NCBI RefSeq assembly: GCF_018623035.1
Contig: NZ_CP076023.1
Location: 1,488,001 to 1,552,000 of the forward strand
Direction: 5' to 3'
Source of the DNA: Cellulomonas dongxiuzhuiae
GTDB taxonomy: Bacteria; Actinomycetota; Actinomycetes; Actinomycetales; Cellulomonadaceae
Length of the DNA stretch: 64,000 nt
Shown here: positions 37,650 to 46,328 of the stretch, piece after piece
Layout of the letters: every line of letters begins with the position of its first letter
Numbering within the stretch: position 1 is the first letter of the stretch
Position numbers and translations under genes: made by a program
Notes under the pieces: generated by a model
Databases searched by the model: none
What the model saw: only the letters and a program-made list of their open reading frames with translations
What the model was told of the DNA's origin: nothing

Positions 37650-37733
37650 ATTGACTCCTGTCGCGGCAGCGGGCTAGCGTCACGAGCATAGGAGCAGGTG
37701 ACTCCTGACATCGGTTCCCGCGGAGGAGACAAG
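37650..37733. promoter_or_regulatory. Shared control region of the CGNR regulator and EamA genes
   Basis: TGACTCCTG occurs twice in the same orientation (37652-37660 and 37699-37707). The second copy overlaps an inverted repeat AGGAG-N7-CTCCT (37690-37706). One of these is likely bound by the CGNR protein, though the AGGAG pieces also serve as ribosome sites. Confidence 0.35.
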
Positions 37734-38753
37734 GTGCAGGGGTCGGGGGCGCGCAGCGCCGGGATCGTCGCGGGGCTCGTCGCCGCGCTCGCGTTCGCCA
37801 CGAGCGGGCCGGTCGTCAAGCCGCTGCTCGCCGCCGGCTGGAGCCCCGGGGCCGCCATCGTCGTGCGCCTGACGATCGGCGCGCTGCTGCTCGCCGGACC
37901 AGCGGCGTGGGCGCTGCGCGGCCGGTGGTCGACGCTGCGCACCGACTGGGCGACCGTCGTCGGGCTCGGCATCCTCGGCGTCGCCGGGGCCTCGACGCTC
38001 TACTTCTTCGCGGTCGACCGGCTGCCCGTCGCGGTGGCCCTGCTCGTCGAGTACACCGGACCGCTGCTCCTGCTGGTGTGGGGCTGGGCGCGCACGGGAC
38101 GCGTGCCGGCCCGCGCGACGCTCGTCGGGGCGGCCCTGGCCATGGGTGGCCTCGTGCTCGTGCTGGACGTCACCGGCAGCCTGCAGCTCGACCCGCTCGG
38201 TCTGGTCTTCGCGTGCGGTGCCGCGATCGGCAACGCCGGGTACTTCGCCCTGACGGCACGCCCCATCGCACTGCCGCCCGTCAGCCTCGCGGGGGCCGCG
38301 ATGCTCGTGGGCGCGGTCGTCGTGGGGTCGCTCGCCGCGGTGGGCGTGCTGCCCGTCGAGGCCCCCGACGTCCGGGTCGACGTGCTCGGCGCGCAGGTGC
38401 ACTGGGCGGTGCCGCTGCTCGTCGTCGGCGCCGTGCCGACCGCGTTCGCCTACGGGGTGTCGGCGGTCTCGGTGCGGCTGCTGGGCGAGCGGCTGGCGTC
38501 GTTCCTGGCCCTGTCCGAGGTCCTGCTGTCGGTGCTGCTCGCGTGGGTGCTGCTCGGGGAGCAGCCGCTCGTCGTGCAGGGGCTGGGCGCCGTGCTCGTC
38601 GTCGCGGGCGTCGCGCTCGTGCGTGCGGGCGCCGACCGCGACGTGCGCCGGGGCGCGGCCCCGCCCCCGGCGGTGGACGTCACCCCCGAGCGCGCAGCTC
38701 AGCCCGCCGCCGAGCCCGTCCGAGGCCCGGGGCGCCTCACCCGCCGAGCGTGA
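37734..38753 (+). CDS. EamA-family drug/metabolite exporter
   Basis: The 339-residue protein has ten predicted membrane helices in two EamA repeats (first about 8-140, second about 150-295), with typical helix starts such as YFFAVDRLPVAVALLVEYTGPLL and ASFLALSEVLLSVLLAWVLLGEQ. RhtA-like members export amino acids or small metabolites. The GTG at 37734 with GGAGGAG upstream is preferred to the GTG at 37698. Its last 17 bases overlap the 3' end of the sugar dehydrogenase gene on the other strand. Confidence 0.87.
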   Translation: MQGSGARSAGIVAGLVAALAFATSGPVVKPLLAAGWSPGAAIVVRLTIGALLLAGPAAWALRGRWSTLRTDWATVVGLGILGVAGASTLYFFAVDRLPVAVALLVEYTGPLLLLVWGWARTGRVPARATLVGAALAMGGLVLVLDVTGSLQLDPLGLVFACGAAIGNAGYFALTARPIALPPVSLAGAAMLVGAVVVGSLAAVGVLPVEAPDVRVDVLGAQVHWAVPLLVVGAVPTAFAYGVSAVSVRLLGERLASFLALSEVLLSVLLAWVLLGEQPLVVQGLGAVLVVAGVALVRAGADRDVRRGAAPPPAVDVTPERAAQPAAEPVRGPGRLTRRA

Positions 38754-40428
38754 CCCGCAGGATCCGCTCGTCGCTGTTGTTCGCGGTGGAGTCCTTGTCG
38801 CCGCGCGTGCTCGTCGTCAGCCACAGGCTGCCGTCGGCCGACGGCTCCACGGTGCGCAGCCGCCCGTACGTGCCGGACAGCAGCGAGCGCACGTCCGTGA
38901 GCCCGCCGTCCGACGTGATCGTCGCCCGGTACAGGCGCGCACCGCGCAGGCACGCGATCCACAGGTGGTCCCCGCTGACCGCGATGCCGCTGCAGGACGC
39001 CGCCGCCACGGGGAACGTCAGGCGCGGCGCGACGAGGCCCGCACCGTCGCAGTCGCCGGACGTGCCCTCGCACTGCGGCCAGCCGTAGTTGCCGCCACGC
39101 ACCACCACGTTCGTCTCGTCCATCACGGAGTTGCCGAACTCCTGCTGCCACAGCCGCCCGGCGGAGTCGAACGCCAGGCCCTGCGGGTTGCGGTGGCCGT
39201 AGCTCCAGACCGCGTTGCCGAACGGGTTGTCCGACGGGATGGAACCGTCCGGCCGGATGCGCAGCACCTTGCCCGCGAGGTTCGACGTGTCCTGCGCCCA
39301 CGCCGGGTTCTGCCCGTCGCCCGTCGCGACGTACAGCATGCCGTCGGGTCCGAAGCGCAGCCGTCCGCCGTTGTGGTACTTGTTGCGCGGGATGCCGCTG
39401 ACCAGCACCTGCGGCGTCCCCGACAGCGCGCCGTCGACGTAGCGCACCCGCACGACGCGGTTGTCTGTGGACGTCGTGTGCATGACGTACAGCCAGGGCG
39501 ACGACGCGAAGTCCGCCGCGACGGCCAGGCCCAGCAGACCGCCCTCGCCCGCCGTCCCCGTGACGCCCGCGAGCGTCCCGACGACGGTCGTCACGCCCGT
39601 GGCCGGGTCGAGCCGCACGACCTGGTGCGCGTCGCGCCGTCCGTACAGCACCGAGCCGTCGGGCAGCTCGACGAGGCCCCACGGCAGGTCGCGCTCGGTG
39701 GCGACCTGGGCGACCGAGCAGATGGGGTTGGCGCACGCCGCGCCCGTCGTCACGCGCACCACCGCGGAGGCGCCCGACCGGTTGCCGGCCTGGTCGCGCG
39801 CCCGCACCTGGTAGGCGTACGCGACGCGGGGCCGCAGGCCCGAGTCGACGAACGTGAGCACCGAGCCCGCCGTGCTGCCGACGACCGCGCCGTTGCGCAG
39901 GATCTCGTACCCCGTGACGCCCACGGCGTCGCTCGACGCCCGCCACGTCACCGTGACCGACGTGCCCTGGGCCTGTGCCGCGACGCCCGTCGGCGCGCTC
40001 GGCGCGGTCGTGTCCGCCTCGCACGGCGGCACCTCGAGCTCGAGTGTCTCGCTGGCCTGCGAGACGTTGCCCGCGGCGTCGCGCGCGTTGACGTAGACGC
40101 CCCACGTCACGCCGGGCACCAGCGTCAGCCGCGCGGCCGTGGGCGACGCCGGGACCGTCGTCATGTGCTGGCCGTCGTGGTAGATGTCGTAGGCCACGAC
40201 CCCGACGTCGTCGGTGGACCGCGTCCAGCCCAGCCAGACGGCGGTGCACTTGAGGTACGAGGTCTTCAGGCGCGACGGCGGGGTCGGTGGCGTGGTGTCG
40301 GCCGCGGCGGGTGCGGGAGCCGCCGCCGGTGCCACCGGTGCGGAGGCGGCCGCGGGTGCGAGCACGAGACCGAGGGTCGCCGCGAGGGCGACCGCGAGGG
40401 GGCCGAGTGCGGGACGGGCACGGTGCAT
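38737..40428 (-). CDS. Secreted PQQ-type sugar dehydrogenase with two fibronectin III domains
   Basis: The 563-residue protein has a signal peptide (about 1-30), two FN3-like domains (about 45-135 and 142-230; TRSTDDVGVVAYDIY and RASSDAVGVTGYEIL mark their strands) and a six-bladed glucose/sorbosone dehydrogenase propeller (about 245-560) with LLGLAVAADF, NKYHNGGRLRFGPDGMLYV and SYGHRNPQGLAF. Histidines and arginines in the last two segments match PQQ-site residues of the family. It probably oxidises sugars outside the cell or binds carbohydrate. It overlaps the EamA gene tail to tail. Confidence 0.87.
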   Translation of the reverse strand: MHRARPALGPLAVALAATLGLVLAPAAASAPVAPAAAPAPAAADTTPPTPPSRLKTSYLKCTAVWLGWTRSTDDVGVVAYDIYHDGQHMTTVPASPTAARLTLVPGVTWGVYVNARDAAGNVSQASETLELEVPPCEADTTAPSAPTGVAAQAQGTSVTVTWRASSDAVGVTGYEILRNGAVVGSTAGSVLTFVDSGLRPRVAYAYQVRARDQAGNRSGASAVVRVTTGAACANPICSVAQVATERDLPWGLVELPDGSVLYGRRDAHQVVRLDPATGVTTVVGTLAGVTGTAGEGGLLGLAVAADFASSPWLYVMHTTSTDNRVVRVRYVDGALSGTPQVLVSGIPRNKYHNGGRLRFGPDGMLYVATGDGQNPAWAQDTSNLAGKVLRIRPDGSIPSDNPFGNAVWSYGHRNPQGLAFDSAGRLWQQEFGNSVMDETNVVVRGGNYGWPQCEGTSGDCDGAGLVAPRLTFPVAAASCSGIAVSGDHLWIACLRGARLYRATITSDGGLTDVRSLLSGTYGRLRTVEPSADGSLWLTTSTRGDKDSTANNSDERILRVTLGG

Positions 40429-40527
40429 CTCAGGTCCAATCGCCGACGTTCTCGGACGTCCTCCGAGCGTGCCCGTTCCTGCCGGTCGGCGCAGGGTGAT
40501 GAAAGGGTTCGTGATGAGGTGGGGACC

Positions 40528-41142
40528 GTGCACGTGCGACCGACGACCCCCACCGGCGTGGCCGAGCACGTCGTCGCCCTCGTGCTCGCGCACCCGGGCC
40601 GCTGTCGCGTGCTCGTCGACGGCGCCGCGGCGCTGCGGCCCGACGCGCTCGCCGACGCGTTCGTCGATCCGCTGCGCACCGCGGGACGCGCGGTCGTGCG
40701 CGTGCACGCCGACGACTTCCTGCGGCCCGCGTCGCTGCGCCTCGAGCACGGGCGGCAGGACCCGGACGCGTACCTCGAGGACCGGATCGACGCGCGTGCG
40801 CTCGCGCGCGAGGTCCTCGACCCGTTCGTCGTCGACGGCACGTACCTGCCGACGCTGTGGGACGCCGCGCGCGACCGTGCGACCCGCGCCGAGCGGCTGC
40901 GGGCACCCGAGGGCGCGGTGCTGGTCCTCGACGGCGAGCTGCTGCTGGGTCGCTGGTTCGACGTCGACCTGAGCGTGCACCTGACGGCCCGCCCGGCCAC
41001 GCTCGCGCGCAGGTCCGGGGCCGAGCGCGCGTGGCAGCTGCCGGCGTTCGCGCGGTACGAGGACGAGGTCGCGCCGCAGGACGTCGCGGACGTGGTCGTG
41101 CGGGCCGACGACCCCCGGCACCCGGCGCTCGTCGTGCGCTGA
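40528..41142 (+). CDS. Uridine-kinase-like protein with degenerate P-loop
   Basis: The 204-residue protein follows the fold of actinobacterial uridine-kinase-like P-loop proteins: a first strand RVLVDGAAALRPDAL, then VVRVHADDFLRPASLRLEHGRQDPDAYLEDRID and VLVLDGELLLGRWFDVDLSVHL. The Walker A position reads GAAALRPD, lacking the glycine-lysine-threonine that binds ATP phosphates. Kinase activity is therefore doubtful; a regulatory or binding role is possible. The GTG at 40528 follows GAGGTGGGG. It stands alone, divergent from the sugar dehydrogenase. Confidence 0.7.
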   Translation: MHVRPTTPTGVAEHVVALVLAHPGRCRVLVDGAAALRPDALADAFVDPLRTAGRAVVRVHADDFLRPASLRLEHGRQDPDAYLEDRIDARALAREVLDPFVVDGTYLPTLWDAARDRATRAERLRAPEGAVLVLDGELLLGRWFDVDLSVHLTARPATLARRSGAERAWQLPAFARYEDEVAPQDVADVVVRADDPRHPALVVR

Positions 41143-41180
41143 GCCGCCGTCGCGGCACCGCCGGCGAGCCCGCGTCGGGC

Positions 41181-41186
41181 TAGGCT
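41181..41186 (+). promoter_or_regulatory. -10 element of the FGD-like/cofE operon
   Basis: TAGGCT lies 37 bases before the GTG at 41224, giving a transcription start near 41193. A clear ribosome site GGGGAGG follows at 41209-41215. No -35 hexamer was recognised. Confidence 0.45.
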
Positions 41187-41223
41187 CGACCGAGCAGGGA
41201 CGACAGCCGGGGAGGCGCATCAC

Positions 41224-42225
41224 GTGGCAGGTCTGACGGTCGGGTACGCGGCCATGCTGGAGCAGTTCCACCCCCGCGAGGCCGTGGAGCTGTCGGCCTA
41301 CGCCGAGCAGCACGGGTTCTCGGGCGTCATGGCGGCGGACCACTTCCAGCCGTGGGTGCCCGCCCAGGGGCAGTCGTCGTTCGTCTGGAACGTGCTGACG
41401 GCCATCGGCGAGAACACGACCGGTGACCTCGGCCCGGGTGTCACCGCGCCGACGTTCCGCTGGCACCCGGCGATGGTCGCCCAGGCGTCGGCGACGCTCG
41501 CCGCGATGTACCCGGGACGCCACTGGCTGGGCCTGGGCTCGGGCGAGGCGCTCAACGAGCACGTCGTCGCGAACTACTGGCCCGAGGCGCCCGAGCGCAT
41601 CAACCGCATGTTCGAGGCCATCGACATCATCAAGAAGCTCTTCTCGGCGTCGCTGGCCGGCAAGGACGTCAAGCACGCCGGGCCGTTCTACAAGCTCGAG
41701 TCGACACGCCTGTGGACCATGCCGGAGGTCGCGCCGGAGATCCTCGTCGCCACCGCCGGCCCTGTCACCGCCAAGCGCACCGGCCGTCACGCGGACGGGA
41801 TCATCACCGTCGGTGCTCCGCTGGAGAAGATCACCGGGCTGTTCGGCAAGTTCGCCGAGGGTGCCCGTGAGGCGGGCAAGGACCCGGACACCATGCCGAA
41901 GGTGCTGCAGCTGCACATGTCCTGGGCGCCGACCGACGAGGTGGCGCTCGCGAACGCGATGCGCGAGTGGCCCAACGGCGGCATGAAGTTCCCCAAGGCC
42001 GACATCCGCTCGCCGTTCGACTTCGAGCAGATGGCCAAGCTCGTGCGGCCCGAGGACTTCGACGGGCGCATGGTCATCTCGTCCGACCCCGACGTGCACC
42101 GCGCCGAGATCCAGAAGTACGTCGACCTCGGGTTCGACCGCATCTACCTGCACAACGTCGGCCGCAACCAGCGCGAGTGGATCGAGGTCTTCGGTCGCGA
42201 CGTGCTGCCGAAGCTCGCGCGGTGA
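41224..42225 (+). CDS. F420-dependent oxidoreductase of the glucose-6-phosphate dehydrogenase-like family
   Basis: The 333-residue LLM-fold protein parallels mycobacterial FGD: EQFHPRE (Glu13), the F420-side pair in ADHFQPW, TPTFRWHP and GSGEALNE. In FGD the glucose-6-phosphate phosphate is held by two lysines and an arginine in the second half. Here that region reads [10 protein letters not shown] and [13 protein letters not shown], so those contacts seem changed and the substrate may differ. It should reduce or oxidise F420. The stop overlaps the GTG of cofE (GTGA), making an F420 operon. Confidence 0.8.
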   Translation: MAGLTVGYAAMLEQFHPREAVELSAYAEQHGFSGVMAADHFQPWVPAQGQSSFVWNVLTAIGENTTGDLGPGVTAPTFRWHPAMVAQASATLAAMYPGRHWLGLGSGEALNEHVVANYWPEAPERINRMFEAIDIIKKLFSASLAGKDVKHAGPFYKLESTRLWTMPEVAPEILVATAGPVTAKRTGRHADGIITVGAPLEKITGLFGKFAEGAREAGKDPDTMPKVLQLHMSWAPTDEVALANAMREWPNGGMKFPKADIRSPFDFEQMAKLVRPEDFDGRMVISSDPDVHRAEIQKYVDLGFDRIYLHNVGRNQREWIEVFGRDVLPKLAR

Positions 42226-43016
42226 CCGTGGGGGAGCTGCGGGTGTGGGCGCCCGACGGCATCCCCGAGGTCGTCCCCGGTGACGACCTCGTCGCGCTGC
42301 TCGTCGCCGGGCTGCGCGCGGACGCGCAGGCCGTGCCCGACCACGCGCTGCAGGACGGTGACGTCATCGTCGTGACCAGCAAGGTCGTGTCGAAGGCCGA
42401 GGGTCGCGTCATCTCGGCCGACGACCGGGAGCGGGCCATCACCGACGAGACCGTGCGGGTCGTCGCCACGCGTGAGCACGCCGGCGGGGTCACCCGGATC
42501 GTCGAGAACCACCTCGGGCTGGTCATGGCCGCCGCGGGCGTGGACGCGTCGAACACCCCCGAGGGCACCGTGCTGCTGCTGCCCCTGGACCCCGACGCCT
42601 CCGCGCGGGCGCTGCGGGCCGGGCTGACCGCCGAGTTCGGCGTGCGGATCGGCGTGCTGGTGACCGACACCGCCGGCCGGCCGTGGCGGCAGGGCGTCAC
42701 GGATCTCGCGATCGGTGCGGCGGGCGTCCAGGTGCTCGACGACCTGCGCGGACAGCTCGACACGTTCGGCCGCCCGCTGACGATGACGGTCGCGGCGGTC
42801 GCGGACGAGATCGCGAGCGCCGCCGAGCTGGTCAAGGGCAAGGCGTCGGGGCGGCCCGTCGCGGTGGTGCGCGGCGTCGGGCACGTGGTGACGGACGACG
42901 ACGGACCCGGGGCCCGGGTGCTGGTGCGCACGGGACCGGACGACATGTTCCACCAGGGCTCCGCAGAGGCGTACGCGCAGGGGTGGAAGGACGCGCTGGC
43001 GCGTCCCGAGCGGTAG
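42222..43016 (+). CDS. cofE: Coenzyme F420-0:L-glutamate ligase
   Basis: The 264-residue protein shows the CofE landmarks GIPEV near the start, [41 protein letters not shown] and the C-terminal MFHQGSAEA. It adds glutamates to F420-0, producing mature F420. It lacks the nitroreductase-like half found in mycobacterial FbiB, so it is the stand-alone form. It is coupled to the FGD-like gene by a four-base overlap. No F420-0 synthesis genes (cofC, cofD, cofG, cofH) are in the window. Confidence 0.9.
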   Translation: MTVGELRVWAPDGIPEVVPGDDLVALLVAGLRADAQAVPDHALQDGDVIVVTSKVVSKAEGRVISADDRERAITDETVRVVATREHAGGVTRIVENHLGLVMAAAGVDASNTPEGTVLLLPLDPDASARALRAGLTAEFGVRIGVLVTDTAGRPWRQGVTDLAIGAAGVQVLDDLRGQLDTFGRPLTMTVAAVADEIASAAELVKGKASGRPVAVVRGVGHVVTDDDGPGARVLVRTGPDDMFHQGSAEAYAQGWKDALARPER

Positions 43017-43018
43017 TC

Positions 43019-43657
43019 GTGGACGAGGGCGGTCCCGTCGACCCGTCGGCGCCGGCGGACGTCGTGCTCGTCGTCGACGCCGCGAACGTCGTCGGCTCGC
43101 GCCCGGACGGCTGGTGGCGCGACCGCGCCGGCGCCGCCACGCGCCTGCTGGAGCGGCTGACGACGCTGGCCGGCGCCACGCTCACGTCCCCCGACGGGCA
43201 CGACGTCCGGCTGGACCGGATCGAGGTCGTGCTGGAGGGGCAGGCGCGCGGCGCCGTGGATCCCGGTGCACCCGGTCTGGTGGTGCACCTCGCGCCGCGG
43301 GACGGTGACGCGGAGGTCGTCGCCCGGGCGCGGGCCGCCGCGCCCGACGTGCTCGTCGTCACCGCGGACCGCGGGCTGCGCGCGCGGCTCGACGGGGCCC
43401 CCGTCGCCGGGCCCGGGTGGTTGCTGGAAGCGCTCGACGCCGCTCAGCGGACCGCAGGACGCGGGTACACGAGCCGGCGGTACAGCGCCTCCGCCGGACC
43501 CCGTCGGCCCGCCGCCTCCAGGGTCACCGCGACCGCGACCGTGACCAGCCACACGCCGACCGCCCACGCCACCACCTGCGCCGAGCCCAGGTGCTCGCCG
43601 AGCCCGCCGGCCCACGGCGCCAGCGGCAGCACGAACAGCACCGACTGCAGCAGGTAG
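43019..43657 (+). CDS. NYN/PIN-like domain protein with anomalous C-terminal tail
   Basis: The recognisable part covers about 140 residues: LVVDAANVVGSRPDGWWRDRAGAATRL, then DGDAEVVARARAA and VVTADRGLRARLDGAPVAGPGWLLEAL. The three aspartate-bearing segments suit a NYN/PIN nuclease fold; homologues are sometimes labelled NTP pyrophosphohydrolase. After about residue 141 the frame runs on for 70 codons as the antisense shadow of the DUF418 gene, giving a low-complexity Ala/Thr/Pro tail that is unlikely to be native. The GTG follows the cofE stop by two bases, so it is probably co-transcribed. Confidence 0.65.
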   Translation: MDEGGPVDPSAPADVVLVVDAANVVGSRPDGWWRDRAGAATRLLERLTTLAGATLTSPDGHDVRLDRIEVVLEGQARGAVDPGAPGLVVHLAPRDGDAEVVARARAAAPDVLVVTADRGLRARLDGAPVAGPGWLLEALDAAQRTAGRGYTSRRYSASAGPRRPAASRVTATATVTSHTPTAHATTCAEPRCSPSPPAHGASGSTNSTDCSR

Positions 43658-44684
43658 CAGGTCAGCGAGCGCGTCCCCACGGCGCGCAGCGCGCGTCCCG
43701 CCGGCCCCAGGGTCGCGAGCGTCGTGCCGCGCACGGCCACGACCCAGCCCACCAGCGCGGCGAACGCGACACCGCCCGCGACTCCCGTGAGCTCGTGCAG
43801 CATCGCCGACCCGAACGCGTCGAGCGCCGACGGGTCCCGCAGCCGCGCGACGGCCGTCGCGAACGGCACGGCACCGAGGACGCTGACGGTCAGGCGACGA
43901 CGGCCGTGCGGCGCAGCAGGCGCACGTGGTCGGCGGGGCGCTCGAGGAACTCGCGGCGGGCCGCCCACAGCCCCAGCAGCACGAGCGGGAACGCGATGAC
44001 GGCACCGAGCGGCGCTGCCACCACGCCGCTCAGGGCGCGCATCGCCATCGCCGGCAGCGGCGACGCCTCGGCCGGGACCTCGAGCGCGCCCATGCCGAGC
44101 ACGTCCTTGAGCACGACGGCCCCCTGCATGGCACCACCGAGGAGCGCGGCGACGGGCAGGCCCACGGCGGCCACCACCAGCAGCGCCCGGTCGGACGCCC
44201 GCACGACCAGCACCGCCGCCAGGCCCGCCAGGCCGTAGGCGCCCAGGATGTCGCCCTCGAACAGCAGGACGAGGTGCACGGCACCGAACGCGACGAGCAC
44301 GGCCGCACGCCGCAGCAGGTCCGCCCGGCACGCCGGCCACGGCACCCACGCCGCCGCCCGTCGACGCACGACGACGCCGACCCCATACCCGTACAGCAGC
44401 GCGAACATCGGCATGGTGCGGCGGTCGACCAGCAGGGAGACCACGCCGTCGACGGCGCGGTCGAGCCCGGACGAGCCGACCGGCCGCATGCCCAGGCCGA
44501 CCGCACCGCCCGAGAGGTGCACGACCGCGTTGGCGATCGCGATGCCGAGCAGCGCGAGGCCCCGCGCGACGTCGGGCGCGACCGCTCGGCGCTCGACCGG
44601 GACGGGCACGACCGGCGCGTGCGCGGGCACCGGTAGCGGGACCGGTGCGGCGAGCGGCAACGAGGAGGGGCGCGTCGTCGTCAT
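43444..44684 (-). pseudogene. DUF418 membrane protein gene with a single-base frameshift
   Basis: The 5' part (ATG at 44684) encodes GLALLGIAIANAVVH, a helix pair and LLYGYGVGVVV, typical of DUF418 proteins, and stops at 43890 after RLLRRTAVVA. The 3' part continues at once in another frame with LTVSVLGAVPFATAV and the usual DUF418 ending (GTRSLTCYLLQSVLF to 43444). Restoring one base in the codon before LTV would join them into about 412 residues. So this is either a recently broken gene or an assembly error. Intact members are polytopic membrane proteins of unknown function. GACGAT seven bases upstream suggests a leaderless start. Confidence 0.8.
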
Positions 44685-44787
44685 GCCGCCCATCGTCGTG
44701 GTGGTGCCGGTGGTGTCGCGTCGGTCTCGCGGATGGTTCTGCGCTCGGTCGTCCGGGGGAGCGGGCGCACGCCGGCGGGCGCGGTTC

Positions 44788-45363
44788 TCAGCGGGCGGCC
44801 TTGGCGGCGGCCTTGGCGGCCCGCTTCGTCTCGCGCACCTTCCCCAGCGACGCGGCGTCGCGGACGTCCGCGATCGACCGGAACTCGTCGTCACCGTAGG
44901 AGCCGGCGGCCTCGCGCCAGCCCGCGGGCTGCACGCCGCGCTGCTTGCCGAGCAGCGCGAGGAAGATGCGCGCCTTCTGGTCGCCGAACCCGGGCAGGGC
45001 CTTCAGGCGGCGCAGGACCGTCCGCCCGTCGGGGTCGTCCGCGGTCCAGATCCGGGTGACGTCACCGTCGTACTCGTCGACGACCGCGCGCGCGACCGCC
45101 TGGATGCGCCCCGCCATCGACCCGGGGTAGCGGTGCACCGCGGGCGGTGTGGCGCACAGCGCGGCGAACTCCTCGGGGTCCGCGTCGGCGATGCGGTGCA
45201 CGTCCCAGCCGGACATGCGGTCCGCGATCTTCGCCGGTCCGGCGAAGGCCGTCTCCATCGGCACCTGCTGGTCGAGGAGCATGCCGACGAGCAGCGCGAA
45301 CGGGTCGGAGTCGAGCAGGCGGTCCGCGGCGTCGTCGCCCGTCATCCACAGCGTGTCGGTCAT
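44788..45363 (-). CDS. HhH-GPD-type base-excision DNA glycosylase-like protein
   Basis: The 191-residue helical protein has LVGMLLDQQVPMETAF, which resembles the entry helix of HhH-GPD glycosylases, and the helix-hairpin-helix LKALPGFGDQKARIFLALL. The catalytic region after the hairpin is short and ends in a Lys/Ala-rich tail (KRAAKAAAKAAR) that could bind DNA or nucleic acid. It probably recognises damaged bases; its specificity is unknown. CAGAAT six bases before the ATG suggests a leaderless message. Confidence 0.8.
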   Translation of the reverse strand: MTDTLWMTGDDAADRLLDSDPFALLVGMLLDQQVPMETAFAGPAKIADRMSGWDVHRIADADPEEFAALCATPPAVHRYPGSMAGRIQAVARAVVDEYDGDVTRIWTADDPDGRTVLRRLKALPGFGDQKARIFLALLGKQRGVQPAGWREAAGSYGDDEFRSIADVRDAASLGKVRETKRAAKAAAKAAR

Positions 45364-45417
45364 GCCGCCATTCTGGCGCAGCGGCTGCCCGCACGGGGCT
45401 CGGCGACGTCGTGGCCG

Positions 45418-46146
45418 TCAGCGCCGGCGCGCCGCGAACGACAGCATCGTGGGGATCGTGGCGAACCAGCGCTCGTCGTCGGTCCACTCGTGCTTGGGTG
45501 CGCGATGGTGGGGGAGTGCCGGGGGCTCGTCCATGTCGACGAGCGCCAGCCCAGCATCGCGCAGGCGCTGGACGTACCAGGCGAGCGGACGGTGGTAGTG
45601 GCGGTGCCCGCCGAAGTCGTCGATCCACCACTCCTCGTGCTCCAGGTACCCCGTGACGCGCCGGTGCCGCTCGTCGTCGTACACCGGCTGCTGGCGGAAG
45701 AACGCCGGGTGCAGGACGGACGCGACGAGCACGCCGTCGTCGGACAGGCGCGCCGCGACGTCGGCCAGCAGGCGGTCGAGCACCGGGAGGTCCATGAGGA
45801 CCATGTGGCTGAGGACGACGTCGAACGGGCCGGTCAGGCCCCGCGGGAGACCGGCGGTCAGGTCGCCGACCTCGAACCGCAGGCTCGGGTGGTCGGTGCG
45901 CGCGCGGGCGACGAGCTCCGCGCTGCCGTCCACGCCGACGACCCGTGCGCCGCGCTCCGCGAGCGCCCCGCCGAGCCAGCCGTGGCCGCAGCCGAGGTCC
46001 AGGACGTGCGGAGCACCCGCGGGCAGCCACCGGTCGAGGAACGGCTCGAACCTGCGCCGGAAGGAGTCATCGGGCCCGCCCACGCGCGCGGCGTAGGTCC
46101 GGGCGGACCGGTCCCAGGCCGCGATGTCGGAGGTCGAGCGCGTCAT
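45418..46146 (-). CDS. Class I SAM-dependent methyltransferase
   Basis: The 242-residue protein has motif I VLDLGCGHGWLGGAL, the acidic end of strand 2 in VVGVDGSAELV and motif post-I around DVVLSHMVLMDL. The C-terminal part contains HPAFFRQQPVY and FGGHRHYHRPLAWY, probably the substrate pocket. It is a small-molecule methyltransferase of unknown target. The upstream context GACGAT-GACGGC-ATG resembles the leaderless starts of its neighbours. Confidence 0.82.
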   Translation of the reverse strand: MTRSTSDIAAWDRSARTYAARVGGPDDSFRRRFEPFLDRWLPAGAPHVLDLGCGHGWLGGALAERGARVVGVDGSAELVARARTDHPSLRFEVGDLTAGLPRGLTGPFDVVLSHMVLMDLPVLDRLLADVAARLSDDGVLVASVLHPAFFRQQPVYDDERHRRVTGYLEHEEWWIDDFGGHRHYHRPLAWYVQRLRDAGLALVDMDEPPALPHHRAPKHEWTDDERWFATIPTMLSFAARRR

Positions 46147-46275
46147 GCCGTCATCGTCGGGGCGTCCGCACGGCCACGCAAGGTTCCCCGCGACAGCCTG
46201 TGGACGAACCGGACATCTCACCCGTCGTCCTCGCTACTCTCGGCGCGCTCCGACGCCCCGACGTGCGTGGTCGGG

Positions 46276-46309
46276 CGAGCACCGACGAGCACCGACCGAC
46301 GAGCACCGA
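46276..46309 (+). repeat. Tandem 10-base repeat upstream of the EccC-like gene
   Basis: CGAGCACCGA occurs three times (46276, 46286, 46300), with a degenerate fourth copy near 46314. It lies in the untranslated region before the GTG at 46329. Its function, if any, is unknown. Confidence 0.6.
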
Positions 46310-46328
46310 CCCACGAGCAGGGAGCGAC

